In this document: positions 43,766 to 52,641 of the stretch, in pieces | Layout: each line of letters opens with the position of its first letter | Position numbering within the stretch: the first letter of the stretch is position 1 | Assembly (NCBI RefSeq): GCF_036030735.1 | Contig: NZ_CP107928.1 | Span: 6,262,001 to 6,326,000 of the forward strand | Reading direction: 5' to 3' | From: Streptomyces sp. NBC_00425 | GTDB taxonomy: Bacteria > Actinomycetota > Actinomycetes > Streptomycetales > Streptomycetaceae | DNA: 64,000 nucleotides | The notes under the pieces: generated by a model | The model's database searches: none | Told to the model about the DNA's origin: nothing | The model's input: only the letters and a program-made list of their open reading frames with translations | Program-made: the position numbers and the translations under genes

Positions 43766-44251
43766 ATGCGCGTGTATCTCGGCTCGGACCATGCCGGCTT
43801 CGAACTCAAGAACCACCTCGTCGAATGGCTCAAGGCGGCGGGTCACGACCCGGTCGACTGCGGGCCCCACATCTACGACGCCCAGGACGACTACCCGCCC
43901 TTCTGCCTCCGCGCGGCGGAGAAGACGGCCGCGGACCCCGACTCCCTCGGCATCGTGATCGGCGGCTCCGGCAACGGCGAGCAGATCGCCGCGAACAAGG
44001 TGAAGGGCGTCCGCGCGGCGCTGGCCTGGAGCGAGGAGACCGCGTCCCTCGGCCGCCAGCACAACAACGCCAACGTCGTCGCGGTCGGCGCCCGCATGCA
44101 CACCCAGGACGAGGTGGCGAAGTTCGTCGAGACCTTCCTGGCCACCCCGTTCTCCGAGGACGAGCGGCACATCCGCCGCATCGACATGCTGGCGGCCTAC
44201 GAGACGACGGGCGACCTGCCCCCCGTCCCGCCCCACCACCCCCAGCAGTAA
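43766..44251 (+). CDS. rpiB: Ribose-5-phosphate isomerase B
   Basis: This 161-residue enzyme interconverts ribose-5-phosphate and ribulose-5-phosphate. It opens MRVYLGSDHAGFELKNHLVE. The site VIGGSGNGEQIAANKVKGVR is the actinobacterial form with Glu in place of the catalytic Cys of the E. coli enzyme, as in the M. tuberculosis protein. The C-terminal 30 residues are longer and end in a Pro/His tail. The ATG has no clear ribosome site; CACACT 6 bases upstream may be a -10 of a leaderless promoter. Confidence 0.95.
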   Translation: MRVYLGSDHAGFELKNHLVEWLKAAGHDPVDCGPHIYDAQDDYPPFCLRAAEKTAADPDSLGIVIGGSGNGEQIAANKVKGVRAALAWSEETASLGRQHNNANVVAVGARMHTQDEVAKFVETFLATPFSEDERHIRRIDMLAAYETTGDLPPVPPHHPQQ

Positions 44252-44277
44252 CCCTCCGGCCACAGGCGGAAGGCGCC

Positions 44278-44306
44278 GCCCACCCGACCGGACCCGGCGG
44301 GTGGGC
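44278..44306 (+). terminator. Hairpin between rpiB and the glycosylase gene
   Basis: Stem GCCCACCCG / CGGGTGGGC with an 11-base loop, 26 bases past the rpiB stop. Confidence 0.7.
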
Positions 44307-44349
44307 GCGAGCGATCCCCGGGGTCCCGGGGCGGGGAAGGAACACACCG

Positions 44350-45156
44350 GTGCCGGAAGGCCACACGATCCACCGACTGGCGCAGGACTACGCCCGCTTC
44401 ACCGGGCGGCCCCTGCAAGTGAGCAGCCCCCAGGGCAAGTTCGCCGCGGCGGCGACCCTCCTCGCCGACGCCGCGCTGACCCGCACCGAGGCGCACGGCA
44501 AGCACCTCTTCCTCGGCTTCACCGCCGAGCGGTGGATCCACATACACCTGGGCCTCTTCGGCAAGGTCACCTTCGGTCCGGCCCCCGCGCCGCCGCCCAC
44601 GGACACCGTCCGGCTCCGCCTCGCCGCCCCGGCCTCCTACGTCGACCTGCGCGGCCCCACGACCTGCGCCCTCATCGGGGACGAGGAGAAGCAGGCCGTG
44701 CACGCCCGGCTCGGCCCCGACCCGCTGCGCGCCGACGCCGACCCGCAGGCCGCGTACGCCCGCGTCTCCCGCAGCCGTACGACGATCGCCGCACTCCTCA
44801 TGGACCAGAAGGTCATCGCCGGCGTGGGCAACGTCTATCGCGCCGAGGTCCTCTTCCGGCACCGCGTCGACCCCTACCGTGCGGGCCGGACGATCACCCC
44901 CGCAGAATGGGACGCGATCTGGTCCGACCTGGTCGCCCTCATGCGGCAGGGCGTCCGCGACAACCGCATCGACACCGTCCGCCCGGAGCACACCCCGGAG
45001 GCGATGGGCCGCGCGCCGCGCGTCGACGACCACGGCGGCGAGGTGTACGTCTACCGCCGTGCACACCAGCCCTGCCACCTGTGCGGCGACGCCGTCCGCA
45101 CCGCCGACCTCGCCGCCCGCAACCTCTTCTGGTGCCCGACCTGCCAGAAGAACTGA
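44350..45156 (+). CDS. Fpg/Nei-family DNA glycosylase (endonuclease VIII-like)
   Basis: The product has 268 residues from GTG 44350 with GGGAAGGA upstream. The N-terminus PEGHTIHRLA has the catalytic Pro2 and Glu3 in the Nei-type form. The helix-two-turn-helix DNA-binding motif includes MDQKVIAGVGNVYRAEVLFR. The C-terminal zinc finger is CHLCGDAV to WCPTCQKN. It removes oxidised bases and nicks the resulting abasic site. It is a Nei rather than Fpg homologue because of the PEGHT start. Confidence 0.93.
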   Translation: MPEGHTIHRLAQDYARFTGRPLQVSSPQGKFAAAATLLADAALTRTEAHGKHLFLGFTAERWIHIHLGLFGKVTFGPAPAPPPTDTVRLRLAAPASYVDLRGPTTCALIGDEEKQAVHARLGPDPLRADADPQAAYARVSRSRTTIAALLMDQKVIAGVGNVYRAEVLFRHRVDPYRAGRTITPAEWDAIWSDLVALMRQGVRDNRIDTVRPEHTPEAMGRAPRVDDHGGEVYVYRRAHQPCHLCGDAVRTADLAARNLFWCPTCQKN

Positions 45157-45227
45157 CCGTCCTCCGTGCGGCGCCGGACACCCGAATCCCGCCGGAACCC
45201 GCGCGCCCGCCGCCCCCCGAGCACCGT

Positions 45228-45257
45228 CGCGCTACGGCAAGCCGCGCTACGGCAAGC
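45228..45257. repeat. Two exact 15-bp tandem copies
   Basis: CGCGCTACGGCAAGC twice in a row between the glycosylase stop and the end of the acetyltransferase gene. Confidence 0.95.
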
Positions 45258-45280
45258 CGCACTGCCGGGCAGCGTCAGGA

Positions 45281-46549
45281 CTAGAATCCGTGCGGCAGCC
45301 AGGGCGCCGTGACCGTCCCGAACCCCAGCGCCGCCTCCGCCAGCGCCCCCCGCCTGATCTCCCGCACCCGTCCGGCCGCGCCCAGCGCCGCCAGGCTCAC
45401 CCCGCCGAGGTAGCCCGCCCCCAACTCCCGTACGGAAAGCGCGAGCTCCGCCGCATCGGACGTCCGCGAGCAGACCGCGCCCTTGGCGTCCCCGGAGAGC
45501 CGCCAACGCCCCGAGTTCCAGGGGCAGAACGCGTCCTCGACGTCCAGCACCACGTCCACCGGCGCCTGGTACGTCCGCGCCTCCAGCGCCGCGCCGACCT
45601 CCACGAGCCGCACGTACAACGCGTCGCGCACCCGCAGTTCGCACCGCCGCACGTCGGACACGAGATGCCGCCACCCCTCGTCCACCGGCCGCCCCCGCAC
45701 CTCGAGCGAGGTGGTGAGGTCGATCCCGAACAGGAACCGCCACAACGCGGCCTGCGACGGCGCGTCGACCGCGGTCAGATCCTGGAGCAGCACCCGCCCG
45801 TTCTGCCCGGTGTGCCGCCACTCCGGGCGCACCCGGAACCGGGCGTAACCGGTGACCTCGCCGTCCCGTTCGGCGAGCACGCACTGCAGCGGCGACGCCC
45901 CGCCCCGCTCGCTCTCCGGATCGAGGAGGCCCAGCCGTTCCCAGCCGGGCCGCCGCGCGAGCATCCCGGCCCGGCCGGGCACCGTCCGCGCGTACACCGC
46001 CTCGCACACCGTGAGTTCCGCTCCGGGATCGGCGTACCGCAGCAGAACCTCGTCCGTGCCGTCGGGGACCGCCAGCCGCACCCGGCTGGTGTCGATCTCC
46101 GCATGCAGCCCGAAGGTCGCCGCGGCATACCCGAACCGTCCGTAGATGTCCGGCTCGGAGGCGGTGAGCACGGCGAGCGGCCGCCCCTCCGCGCGCGTGT
46201 CGTCCAGCAGCCGCCGCATCATCGACGTCAGGATCCCGCGCCGCCGGTGCGTCGCGCTCACCCCGACCATCGTCACGCCCGCCGCCGGCGTAGACGCCCC
46301 GCCGGGCACGGTCAGCCGGAAGTCGTACGCTCCCGCCGTCGCCACGCACGTGTCGCCGTCCCACACGCCGAGACAGCGGTCGTACGGGGTGAGCGCCCGG
46401 TAAAGCTCCCGCTCCTCGACCGACTCGGGGACCCCGCCGAAGGCGCGCACCAGAGCGTCGTACCACGTGTCCCATTCGTTCTGCCGCAGAACCCGCATGT
46501 CGGTCGTCGTCGCCCGCGCCGCTGAGCCGTGACCCGCCTCACTCGTCAT
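45281..46549 (-). CDS. Eis-like GNAT-family N-acetyltransferase
   Basis: This 422-residue protein has the three-part Eis layout: an N-terminal GNAT domain with the acetyl-CoA loop GVSATHRRRGILTSMMRRL, a second GNAT-like region, and a C-terminal SCP2-like domain. The catalytic Tyr lies in SEPDIYGRFGYAAAT. The chain ends in Phe (APWLPHGF), whose C-terminal carboxylate acts as base in M. tuberculosis Eis. Relatives acetylate aminoglycosides or polyamines at several amines. Natural substrate unknown. ATG 46549 has a weak ribosome site; the frame is open to 46792. Confidence 0.9.
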   Translation of the reverse strand: MTSEAGHGSAARATTTDMRVLRQNEWDTWYDALVRAFGGVPESVEERELYRALTPYDRCLGVWDGDTCVATAGAYDFRLTVPGGASTPAAGVTMVGVSATHRRRGILTSMMRRLLDDTRAEGRPLAVLTASEPDIYGRFGYAAATFGLHAEIDTSRVRLAVPDGTDEVLLRYADPGAELTVCEAVYARTVPGRAGMLARRPGWERLGLLDPESERGGASPLQCVLAERDGEVTGYARFRVRPEWRHTGQNGRVLLQDLTAVDAPSQAALWRFLFGIDLTTSLEVRGRPVDEGWRHLVSDVRRCELRVRDALYVRLVEVGAALEARTYQAPVDVVLDVEDAFCPWNSGRWRLSGDAKGAVCSRTSDAAELALSVRELGAGYLGGVSLAALGAAGRVREIRRGALAEAALGFGTVTAPWLPHGF

Positions 46550-46712
46550 GGGCTCATGCGTAGCATTCCGATAGGGGTCGGGCCAGGGAATTTCGCCCTC
46601 TTTGCGGCGGGAGCGCTTTCCGTGACGTTCACTGTGAAGTTGAACCTCGGACGGGGGACAAGTGGGACCTCCCGTGCCAAGCGGCGGGTTGGATGGATAG
46701 GGTCCCGAACTA

Positions 46713-47897
46713 ATGGCAGCAGGACGACAGCGGCGCGCGGAAGCCGAGACGTTGACGGCCCGGTTGAAGCACTTGATGCACCGGGTCCGCACCGGCGTGC
46801 GCAGAAGCGCCGTCGACTACTTCCGCGGTGACGGCTCGGACTGGATCGCGCTCGCCTTCCTGCTGCTCACCGTCCCGCTGATCGCGGCCACCACGCTCGC
46901 CAACTCGGTGTGGTGCTCCCCGGCCGCCCTCGTCCTGCCGATCGTCACCGGCGGCCTGCTGCTGCGCCCGTCGAGTCTGCTCGGGCTGTACGCGGCTGCC
47001 GCGACGGCCCTCATCGTGGAGTCGGTGCGGCTGGGCCCGTACACGCAGGGCCCCTCCCGGGTCACGCCCGGCGTGGTGCTCGTGGTCGCCGCATGCGGTT
47101 TCTTCGGGCTGCTCATCGCCCAGTTCCGCAGCCGGGTCGGCGTGCCCTGGCGGCGCGGCGGAACCATGCTGTTCGACCTGCGTGAACGCATCCGCGTGCA
47201 GAGCAAGCTGCCGGGCCTGCCGCCGGGCTGGCACCACGAGATGGCGCTGCGGCCCGCGGGCGGCCAGTCGTTCTCCGGGGACTTCGTCGTCGCGGCGCGC
47301 ACCAACGGCGGCCGCACTCTCGAGGTCGTCCTCACCGACGTCTCCGGCAAGGGCATGGACGCCGGTTCGCGCGCGCTGCTGCTGTCGGGTGCCTTCGGCG
47401 GCCTGCTCGGCTCCCTGCCCCCGCACGCCTTCCTCCCGGCCGCCAACGGCTATCTGCTGCGCCAGGACTGGGACGAGGGCTTCGCGACCTCCATCCATCT
47501 CGTCCTCGACCTCGACTCCGGCGACTACGAGCTGTACTCGGCCGGTCACCCGCCGGGCCTCCAGCTCAGCGCGGGCAGCGGCCGCTGGGAGGAGAAGGCC
47601 GCCGAGGGGCCCCTGCTCGGGGTTTACGACGGCGCCCAGTTCGACCCGGTGAAGGGCTCGCTGCGCCCCGGAGACGTGCTGATGCTCTTCACCGACGGCC
47701 TGGTGGAGACCTCCGACCGGGACATCGTCGAGGGCATCGACCGCCTCACCGGCGCGGCCGACCGGTATGTCGCCGGCGGTTTCCAGGGCGCCGCCTGGCA
47801 TCTGATCGAGGCCGTCGCGAAGGACGTCAACGACGACCGCGCCCTGCTGCTGATCTGCCACGAGGGCCCGACGGCCCAGTCCGCGGCGCTGTCCTGA
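46713..47897 (+). CDS. SpoIIE-type PP2C serine phosphatase, membrane-bound
   Basis: The product has 394 residues. The N-terminal third has three or four membrane helices (IALAFLLLTVPLIAATTLAN, ALVLPIVTGGLLLRPSSLLG, VTPGVVLVVAACGFFGLLIA). The SpoIIE/RsbU catalytic domain follows: GQSFSGDFVVA, LTDVSGKGMDAGSRALLLSG, YSAGHPPGLQLSAGS, LMLFTDGLVETSD and DDRALLLI, with the metal-binding Asp residues intact. Such phosphatases act on anti-sigma antagonists. No RsbW/RsbV genes are nearby. TAGGGT 9 bases before the ATG may be the -10. Confidence 0.93.
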   Translation: MAAGRQRRAEAETLTARLKHLMHRVRTGVRRSAVDYFRGDGSDWIALAFLLLTVPLIAATTLANSVWCSPAALVLPIVTGGLLLRPSSLLGLYAAAATALIVESVRLGPYTQGPSRVTPGVVLVVAACGFFGLLIAQFRSRVGVPWRRGGTMLFDLRERIRVQSKLPGLPPGWHHEMALRPAGGQSFSGDFVVAARTNGGRTLEVVLTDVSGKGMDAGSRALLLSGAFGGLLGSLPPHAFLPAANGYLLRQDWDEGFATSIHLVLDLDSGDYELYSAGHPPGLQLSAGSGRWEEKAAEGPLLGVYDGAQFDPVKGSLRPGDVLMLFTDGLVETSDRDIVEGIDRLTGAADRYVAGGFQGAAWHLIEAVAKDVNDDRALLLICHEGPTAQSAALS

Positions 47898-47951
47898 ACC
47901 CGCGAGCTCCCCTGGACCGGTGAGCTCTCCCGAGAGCGAGAGGGGAACGCC

Positions 47952-48428
47952 GTGCTGACCGAGTCCGAGGTCGAGGCCCTCGCCCGCGCCGCCCACGAGG
48001 GGCAGACCGACAAGGCGGGCCGCCCCTACGCCGAACACCTCCAGGCGGTCGCCGAGGGAGTACGCGCGCGTGGCGGCGACGCCGAGCAGATCGCGGCCGC
48101 CTGGCTGCACGACGCCGTCGAGGACGACGCCCTGACCGAGGCCTGGCTGGCGGCGGCCGCGCTGAGCGACCGCACGAAGGCCGTCGTCCTCGCCCTGACC
48201 AAGCGGGCGGGGGAGACGCCCGAGGCGTACGCGGCCCGCGTCCTGGCCACGCCGGGCGCCCTGCTGGTGAAGGAGGCGGACCTGGCCCACAACGCGGACC
48301 CCGCCCGGCTGGCGGTCCTGGACGCGCCCACCCGCGCACGGCTGACGCGGAAGTACGCGCGCATGCGCGCACTCCTCGGCCTCGCCACGCCCGCGGAACG
48401 ACCTCACCGGAACATCACCCCGGGATGA
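47952..48428 (+). CDS. HD-domain protein (SpoT/RelA hydrolase-like)
   Basis: This 158-residue protein starts at GTG 47952 with AGAGGGGA upstream. The HD signature is spread as AHEGQTDKAGRPYAEHLQAV, AAAWLHDAVEDDA and VKEADLAHNADPARL, the pattern of the metal-dependent ppGpp hydrolase domain in a stand-alone form. The substrate could be ppGpp or another nucleotide. It has no synthetase or regulatory domain. It follows the phosphatase after 54 bases. Confidence 0.85.
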   Translation: MLTESEVEALARAAHEGQTDKAGRPYAEHLQAVAEGVRARGGDAEQIAAAWLHDAVEDDALTEAWLAAAALSDRTKAVVLALTKRAGETPEAYAARVLATPGALLVKEADLAHNADPARLAVLDAPTRARLTRKYARMRALLGLATPAERPHRNITPG

Positions 48429-48476
48429 GCCCCCGGGGACGGGCCTTCGGGAACGAGCCCCCGGCCCTGTGGCTGT

Positions 48477-49727
48477 TCAGCTCCCGACGCCGCCCGCGAC
48501 CTTCCGGTCGTCCTCGCGCCTTCGGCCCTCCTCGAGCCTCTCGCCCTTCACGCCCTTCTCGCCGTTCTCGCGCTCGCGGGCGAGCTGGGCGGCGTCCCGC
48601 CTGAAGGCCCACTCCATCCTCGGCTCCATCACGAACCGGAAGACCCGTCGTACCGGCGGGGTGCACAACAGGGTGACGGCCACGGCCACGGCCACGGTGA
48701 CGGCGATCTCCCCGAGCGGCCGGTGCAGCGCGGGGCGCTCGAACCAGCCGCGGTAGTCGGCGGTCTTGATGAGGAAGCCGTGCAGCAGATAGCCGTACAG
48801 CGTGCCCGCGCCGAGGACCGTGAACCACATCGTGCGGCCCGGGACCCAGGAGAAGAAACAGGCCGTCAGCAGCAGCGAGCAGCCGAACAGGGCGAGCTGC
48901 ATGAGGGGCCCGGCCCACCAGGGGGCGCCCAGCTCCTGGGCGGAGTCGCGGTGGTACAGCCAGGAGACGTTCATCCGCGGCACCGCCCAGTAGGCGAAGG
49001 CCAGCGCGAACGCGAACACCGGCACGGCAGCGATGCGCACCCGGCGCCGGCGCACCAGGCGGAAGTGCTCGGGCTTGAGGCACAGGCCCAGCACGAAGAA
49101 CGGCAGGAACTGCAGGACGCGCTGGAGGTCCAGGTCGTCGCCGATGGCGGGGGTGACGGTCGCCAGCATGGCGAGGCCCAGCGCCAGCGGCAGCGGATGC
49201 CGGACGAGCTTCCACACCGGCGTGGTGAGCCGCCAGACGAACAGCGCCACCAGGAACCAGGTGAGGTACCAGGGGTCGAGAAGGCTGATCTCCTGGGCGG
49301 GGTTGTGGTCGACGTAGCGCCGGAAGACCGGATATGCGGTCTCGAAGACGACGTACGGCACGGCGACGCCCGTGATCAGGCGCTTGAGCCGGGCGGGGCT
49401 GCCGTCGAAGCTCCGGGAGAAGAAGCCGGAGATGACGATGAACGCCGGCATGTGGAACGTGTACACGAACATGTACGCCGCCTGCAGCACCCGGCTGTCG
49501 CCCTTGAGCGGCTCCCAGGCGTGTCCCACGGCCACCAGCACGATCGCCAGGTACTTGGCGTTGTCGAAGAACGCGTCGCGCCGCGCGGGGGGCCGTGGGG
49601 CCGGCCGCTCGGCGGATCTGTCCCGGGACCGGTCGTGCCGACCGCGCCGACCCTCCTGGTCGTGCTGGTCGTTCTGGTTCGGGGACGAGCGCGTGCTCGG
49701 AACGAGAGACGAGGCGGCGTGGAACAT
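48477..49727 (-). CDS. Acyltransferase family 3 membrane protein
   Basis: The product has 416 residues. After a charged N-terminus rich in Arg/Asp/Pro come about ten membrane helices, starting DAFFDNAKYLAIVLVAVGHA. The Acyl_transf_3 motifs TFHMPAFIVISGFFSRS and TWFLVALFVWRLT are present. Such proteins move acyl groups onto cell-surface sugars or natural products. The C-terminus is a highly charged cytoplasmic tail (LARERENGEKGVKGERLEEG). ATG 49727 lies 7 bases from a -10 TAGGGT, a leaderless start; upstream in-frame codons are unsupported. Confidence 0.9.
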   Translation of the reverse strand: MFHAASSLVPSTRSSPNQNDQHDQEGRRGRHDRSRDRSAERPAPRPPARRDAFFDNAKYLAIVLVAVGHAWEPLKGDSRVLQAAYMFVYTFHMPAFIVISGFFSRSFDGSPARLKRLITGVAVPYVVFETAYPVFRRYVDHNPAQEISLLDPWYLTWFLVALFVWRLTTPVWKLVRHPLPLALGLAMLATVTPAIGDDLDLQRVLQFLPFFVLGLCLKPEHFRLVRRRRVRIAAVPVFAFALAFAYWAVPRMNVSWLYHRDSAQELGAPWWAGPLMQLALFGCSLLLTACFFSWVPGRTMWFTVLGAGTLYGYLLHGFLIKTADYRGWFERPALHRPLGEIAVTVAVAVAVTLLCTPPVRRVFRFVMEPRMEWAFRRDAAQLARERENGEKGVKGERLEEGRRREDDRKVAGGVGS

Positions 49728-49734
49728 TTGAGGC

Positions 49735-49740
49735 ACCCTA
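49735..49740 (-). promoter_or_regulatory. -10 element of the acyltransferase promoter
   Basis: On the minus strand TAGGGT followed by 7 bases and the ATG at 49727, with no ribosome site. Confidence 0.5.
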
Positions 49741-50137
49741 GCGTCGTGCGCGGCTATTCGTAAAACGCCCCTGGTCATTCCTCGTTATTGCGCTCGGCGG
49801 CGCTGCCGGCAGAACGGGATAGGGCACAGGGCCGTCCGTGATGTCACACTTCATCCCGACTAAAAGGTGCATAACGCCGGTGGTGGACCCGCAGTTGACG
49901 CAAGGTGTCGGAGTTGCGGCCGCAATTCGAAATAACTGCGCAGGCATTGTGTGGACACGGAAACGGAGTTCCCCAATTCCCGCTGCGGACACCTGTGTCG
50001 ACATGTGATCCGAACGACCCGCGACGCGTCGCCGGCCGACCCGCCGCGCGATGATGCGTCACGGGCCGCATAGGTGGGCCGGGTTGGTGGCACGATGGTC
50101 TCGGGAGTGCGGACCGACCGAGGGTGTGTGATCAGTT
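49741..50137. other. Relatively A+T-rich intergenic region with palindromes
   Basis: No supported gene in 400 bases. It holds a perfect 12-bp palindrome TTGCGGCCGCAA (49914-49925) and GACAC-CT-GTGTC (49988-49999), plus a TTGACG hexamer near 49894. It separates two divergent genes and probably contains both promoters and a regulator site. Confidence 0.5.
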
Positions 50138-50332
50138 GTGGCCATCTCACTGTCAGTGGTGCTGCTGTTGGCGATCATCCTGGTGGTTCTGATCCGGGGC
50201 GGCTCGATCAAGGCGGGCCCGGCGATCGTCGCCATCCTGTTCGGCTTCTTCCTCGCCTCGACCGGCATGGCCCCGTCGATCAGCCGCTTCCTCGACTCGC
50301 TCGCCGACACGATCAACTCGATCAGCTTCTGA
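50138..50332 (+). CDS. Small membrane protein
   Basis: This 64-residue protein starts at GTG 50138 (MAISLSVVLLLAIILVVLIR). Two hydrophobic helices (the second GPAIVAILFGFFLASTGMAP) are followed by an amphipathic C-terminus (ISRFLDSLADTINSISF). Ribosome site weak. It is flanked downstream by a strong terminator and tRNA-Gly. I recognise it only as a type of small hydrophobic protein often found in Streptomyces; role unknown. Confidence 0.75.
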   Translation: MAISLSVVLLLAIILVVLIRGGSIKAGPAIVAILFGFFLASTGMAPSISRFLDSLADTINSISF

Positions 50333-50377
50333 GCCCGGCGACCGGGTGCGAGGGGCGGGAGAAGCCCCGGGGAACGC

Positions 50378-50421
50378 CGAAGGCCCGGGGAGAGGAAACC
50401 GACCTCTCACCCGGGCCTTCG
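50378..50421 (+). terminator. Terminator after the small membrane protein gene
   Basis: A 12-bp stem CGAAGGCCCGGG / CCCGGGCCTTCG with an inner GAGAGG/CCTCTC stem. It ends 9 bases before the 3-prime end of tRNA-Gly on the other strand. Confidence 0.85.
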
Positions 50422-50429
50422 TCGTACAG

Positions 50430-50500
50430 AGCGGGCGACGGGAATCGAACCCGCGTAGCTAGTTTGGAAGACTAGTGCTCTACCATTGAGCTACGCCCGC
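50430..50500 (-). tRNA. tRNA-Gly (anticodon TCC)
   Basis: On the minus strand a full cloverleaf: acceptor GCGGGCG/CGCCCGC, D arm GCTCAATGGTAGAGC, anticodon stem CTAGT/ACTAG with loop CTTCCAA (anticodon TCC), and T arm CGGGTTCGATTCCCG. CCA is not encoded. It reads GGA codons. Confidence 0.97.
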
Positions 50501-50666
50501 ACACGACGCGCCGCAGGTCAGCCGACCGCGGCACTGCAGGCATCGTAGCGGGTCCGCACCCCCTGTCGCACACCGTCTTTCCGCGCCGCGTCGCGGACCG
50601 CCCCGACGCCCGGCAAATGCGGCGGTCGGACGGCCTGCGGGCATGTACCCTACGTGTCGCACCAGA

Positions 50667-50743
50667 CGGGGTGTGGCGCAGCTTGGTAGCGCGTCCGCTT
50701 TGGGAGCGGAAGGCCGTGGGTTCAAATCCCGCCACCCCGACCA
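50667..50743 (+). tRNA. tRNA-Pro (anticodon TGG), CCA encoded
   Basis: Acceptor CGGGGTG/CACCCCG, D arm GCGCAGCTTGGTAGCGC, anticodon stem TCCGC/GCGGA with loop TTTGGGA (anticodon TGG), T arm GTGGGTTCAAATCCCGC, then encoded A-CCA. It reads CCA and other CCN codons. Confidence 0.97.
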
Positions 50744-50943
50744 GTACCGCGGTTCTCGTCCGCCCTCGCAGGCCGTCTCCGCGGTCACCTCGCTTGATCG
50801 CCTTTGGGGCGTGTCCCTGCTGCCGTTACTATGCAAGCTGCACGCCCGTGTGTCTCTTCCTGAAGTCCTCCGGGCGGCGAATTTGCGGGAGCCGGTCTGG
50901 CTCCGGCGGAAACCAAGATGTCAGCCCCCAAGGAGACCGAACC

Positions 50944-52335
50944 GTGAAGAGCGCCGTGGAGACCCTGAACCCGACTCGGGTTCGGCTCAGCATCGAGGTG
51001 CCCTTCGAGGAGCTCAAGGACAGCCTCGACGCGGCGTACAAGAAGATCAACCAGCAGGTCACGGTGAAGGGCTTCCGCAAGGGCAAGATTCCCGCCCGGG
51101 TCATCGACCAGCGCTTCGGCCGTGGCGCCGTGCTGGAGGAGGCCGTCAACGACGCGCTTCCGAAGTTCTACACCGAGGCGGTCAACGAGGCCGAGATCGA
51201 CGTCCTCGGCCAGCCCGAGGTCGACATCACGGAGCTGAAGGACGGCGAGACGCTGAACTTCACCGCCGAGGTCGACGTCCGTCCCGCCCTCGAGCTCCCC
51301 GAGGACTTCTCCTCCATCGAGGTCGAGGTCGACGCCGTCGAGGTGACGGACGAGGACATCGACAAGTCGGTCGAGCAGCTCCGCGAGCGCTTCGCCTCGA
51401 CCTCCCCGGTCGAGCGTGCCGCCGAGGACGGCGACGTCGTGACCGTCGACCTCGAGGCCAAGGTCGACGGCGAGGTCCTCGAGGACGGCGTCGCCAGCGG
51501 CGTCTCCTACACCATCGGCTCGGGCGAGCTGCTGGAAGGCATCGACGAGGCCGTCAAGGGCCTGGAGGCCGGCGGCGAGACCACCTTCACCTCCGAGCTG
51601 AAGGGCGGCTCGGCGGCCGGCAAGGAGGCCGAGGTCACCGTCAAGGTCACCCAGGTCGCCGCCCGCGAGCTGCCCGAGCTGGACGACGAGTTCGCGCAGC
51701 TCGCCTCCGAGTTCGACACCCTGGACGAGCTCAAGGCGGACAGCCGCAAGCGCCTCGAGAACATGAAGCAGTACGACCAGGCCACGCAGGCCCAGGAGCG
51801 CGTCCTCGAGAAGCTGCTGGAGCTCGTCGAGGTGCCCGTCCCCGAGAAGCTGCTCGAGGACGAGGTCAACACCCGCAAGCACAACCTGGAGCACCACCAG
51901 CTCGGCCAGATGGGCCTCGACCTCGACAAGTACCTGGAGATCCAGGGCAAGACCGCCGAGGAGTTCGAGACCGAGACCCGCGAGGCCGCGGTCAAGGGCA
52001 TCAAGACCCAGTTCGTGCTCGACGAGCTCGTCAAGCGCGAGAAGCTGAACGTCAACCAGGAGGAGCTCACCGAGCACCTCATGCGCCGTGCCGCCTCCTC
52101 CGGCATGTCCCCCGACCAGTTCGCCCAGGCGGTCGTCGAGGGCGGCCAGGTTCCGCTCCTCGTCGGCGAGGTCGCCCGCGGCAAGGCGCTGGCCACGGTC
52201 GTCGAGTCCGCCACGGTGAAGGACACCAACGGCGAGGTCATCGACCTGGACGACGAGGACGAGGCCGAGGACGCCCCGGAGAGCGCGGAGGCCGTCGAGG
52301 CCGCTGCCGAGACCGAGGAGAAGCCCGAGGCCTGA
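50944..52335 (+). CDS. tig: Trigger factor
   Basis: This 463-residue ribosome-bound chaperone and prolyl isomerase starts at GTG 50944 with AAGGAGA. The ribosome-docking loop is present as [18 protein letters not shown]. The FKBP-like isomerase domain runs about 160-245 ([20 protein letters not shown]), and the C-terminal helical arms follow. The end is a very acidic tail ([20 protein letters not shown]). It precedes the clp genes, as in many bacteria, but a strong hairpin separates them. Confidence 0.98.
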   Translation: MKSAVETLNPTRVRLSIEVPFEELKDSLDAAYKKINQQVTVKGFRKGKIPARVIDQRFGRGAVLEEAVNDALPKFYTEAVNEAEIDVLGQPEVDITELKDGETLNFTAEVDVRPALELPEDFSSIEVEVDAVEVTDEDIDKSVEQLRERFASTSPVERAAEDGDVVTVDLEAKVDGEVLEDGVASGVSYTIGSGELLEGIDEAVKGLEAGGETTFTSELKGGSAAGKEAEVTVKVTQVAARELPELDDEFAQLASEFDTLDELKADSRKRLENMKQYDQATQAQERVLEKLLELVEVPVPEKLLEDEVNTRKHNLEHHQLGQMGLDLDKYLEIQGKTAEEFETETREAAVKGIKTQFVLDELVKREKLNVNQEELTEHLMRRAASSGMSPDQFAQAVVEGGQVPLLVGEVARGKALATVVESATVKDTNGEVIDLDDEDEAEDAPESAEAVEAAAETEEKPEA

Positions 52336-52362
52336 GCCTCGAGCAGTTCCTGAAGCAGGTGC

Positions 52363-52396
52363 GACGGGCCCCGGGACTTCTGTCCCGGGGCCCGTC
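52363..52396 (+). terminator. Terminator after tig
   Basis: Perfect 15-bp stem GACGGGCCCCGGGAC / GTCCCGGGGCCCGTC with a TTCT loop. Confidence 0.93.
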
Positions 52397-52473
52397 GTGC
52401 TCCCCGGGGAGGCGGGCGGCGCGCGGGCGGCCTACGCCCGCCCGCGGCCGGAACACGACCGGTGCCCCGCCCC

Positions 52474-52508
52474 GTAGCCCGAGCCCCCGGGCTACGCCCC
52501 CGGCGAAC
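52474..52508. promoter_or_regulatory. Candidate ClgR box and adjoining hairpin upstream of clpP1
   Basis: ACGC-CCCCG-GCGAAC (52494-52508) fits the ClgR consensus CGC-N5-GCG with the flanking AAC half. ClgR activates clpP1clpP2 in Streptomyces. It partly overlaps an inverted repeat GTAGCCCG/CGGGCTAC (52474-52495). A possible -10 TAGGGT lies at 52547-52552. Confidence 0.55.
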
Positions 52509-52641
52509 ACCCAGCTCTCCGGGATTCCCCGAAGGGACCCGCGCGTTAGGGTCCATGAATACGAGGGCAGGGGAGTCCCCGTTGCCCCCGGCAGTACACG
52601 TGAGACGGCCCGGCGCCGTCGTAAGACGAGCAGGTGGATAC

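Noticed and set aside
49738..50004. 88-codon minus-strand ORF in the divergent control region
   Set aside because: Poor codon bias, no ribosome site, no family; more likely non-coding regulatory DNA.
50430..50743. tRNA genes as integration site of a mobile element
   Set aside because: No integrase, excisionase or direct repeat of the tRNA 3-prime end is seen nearby; flanking genes are core.
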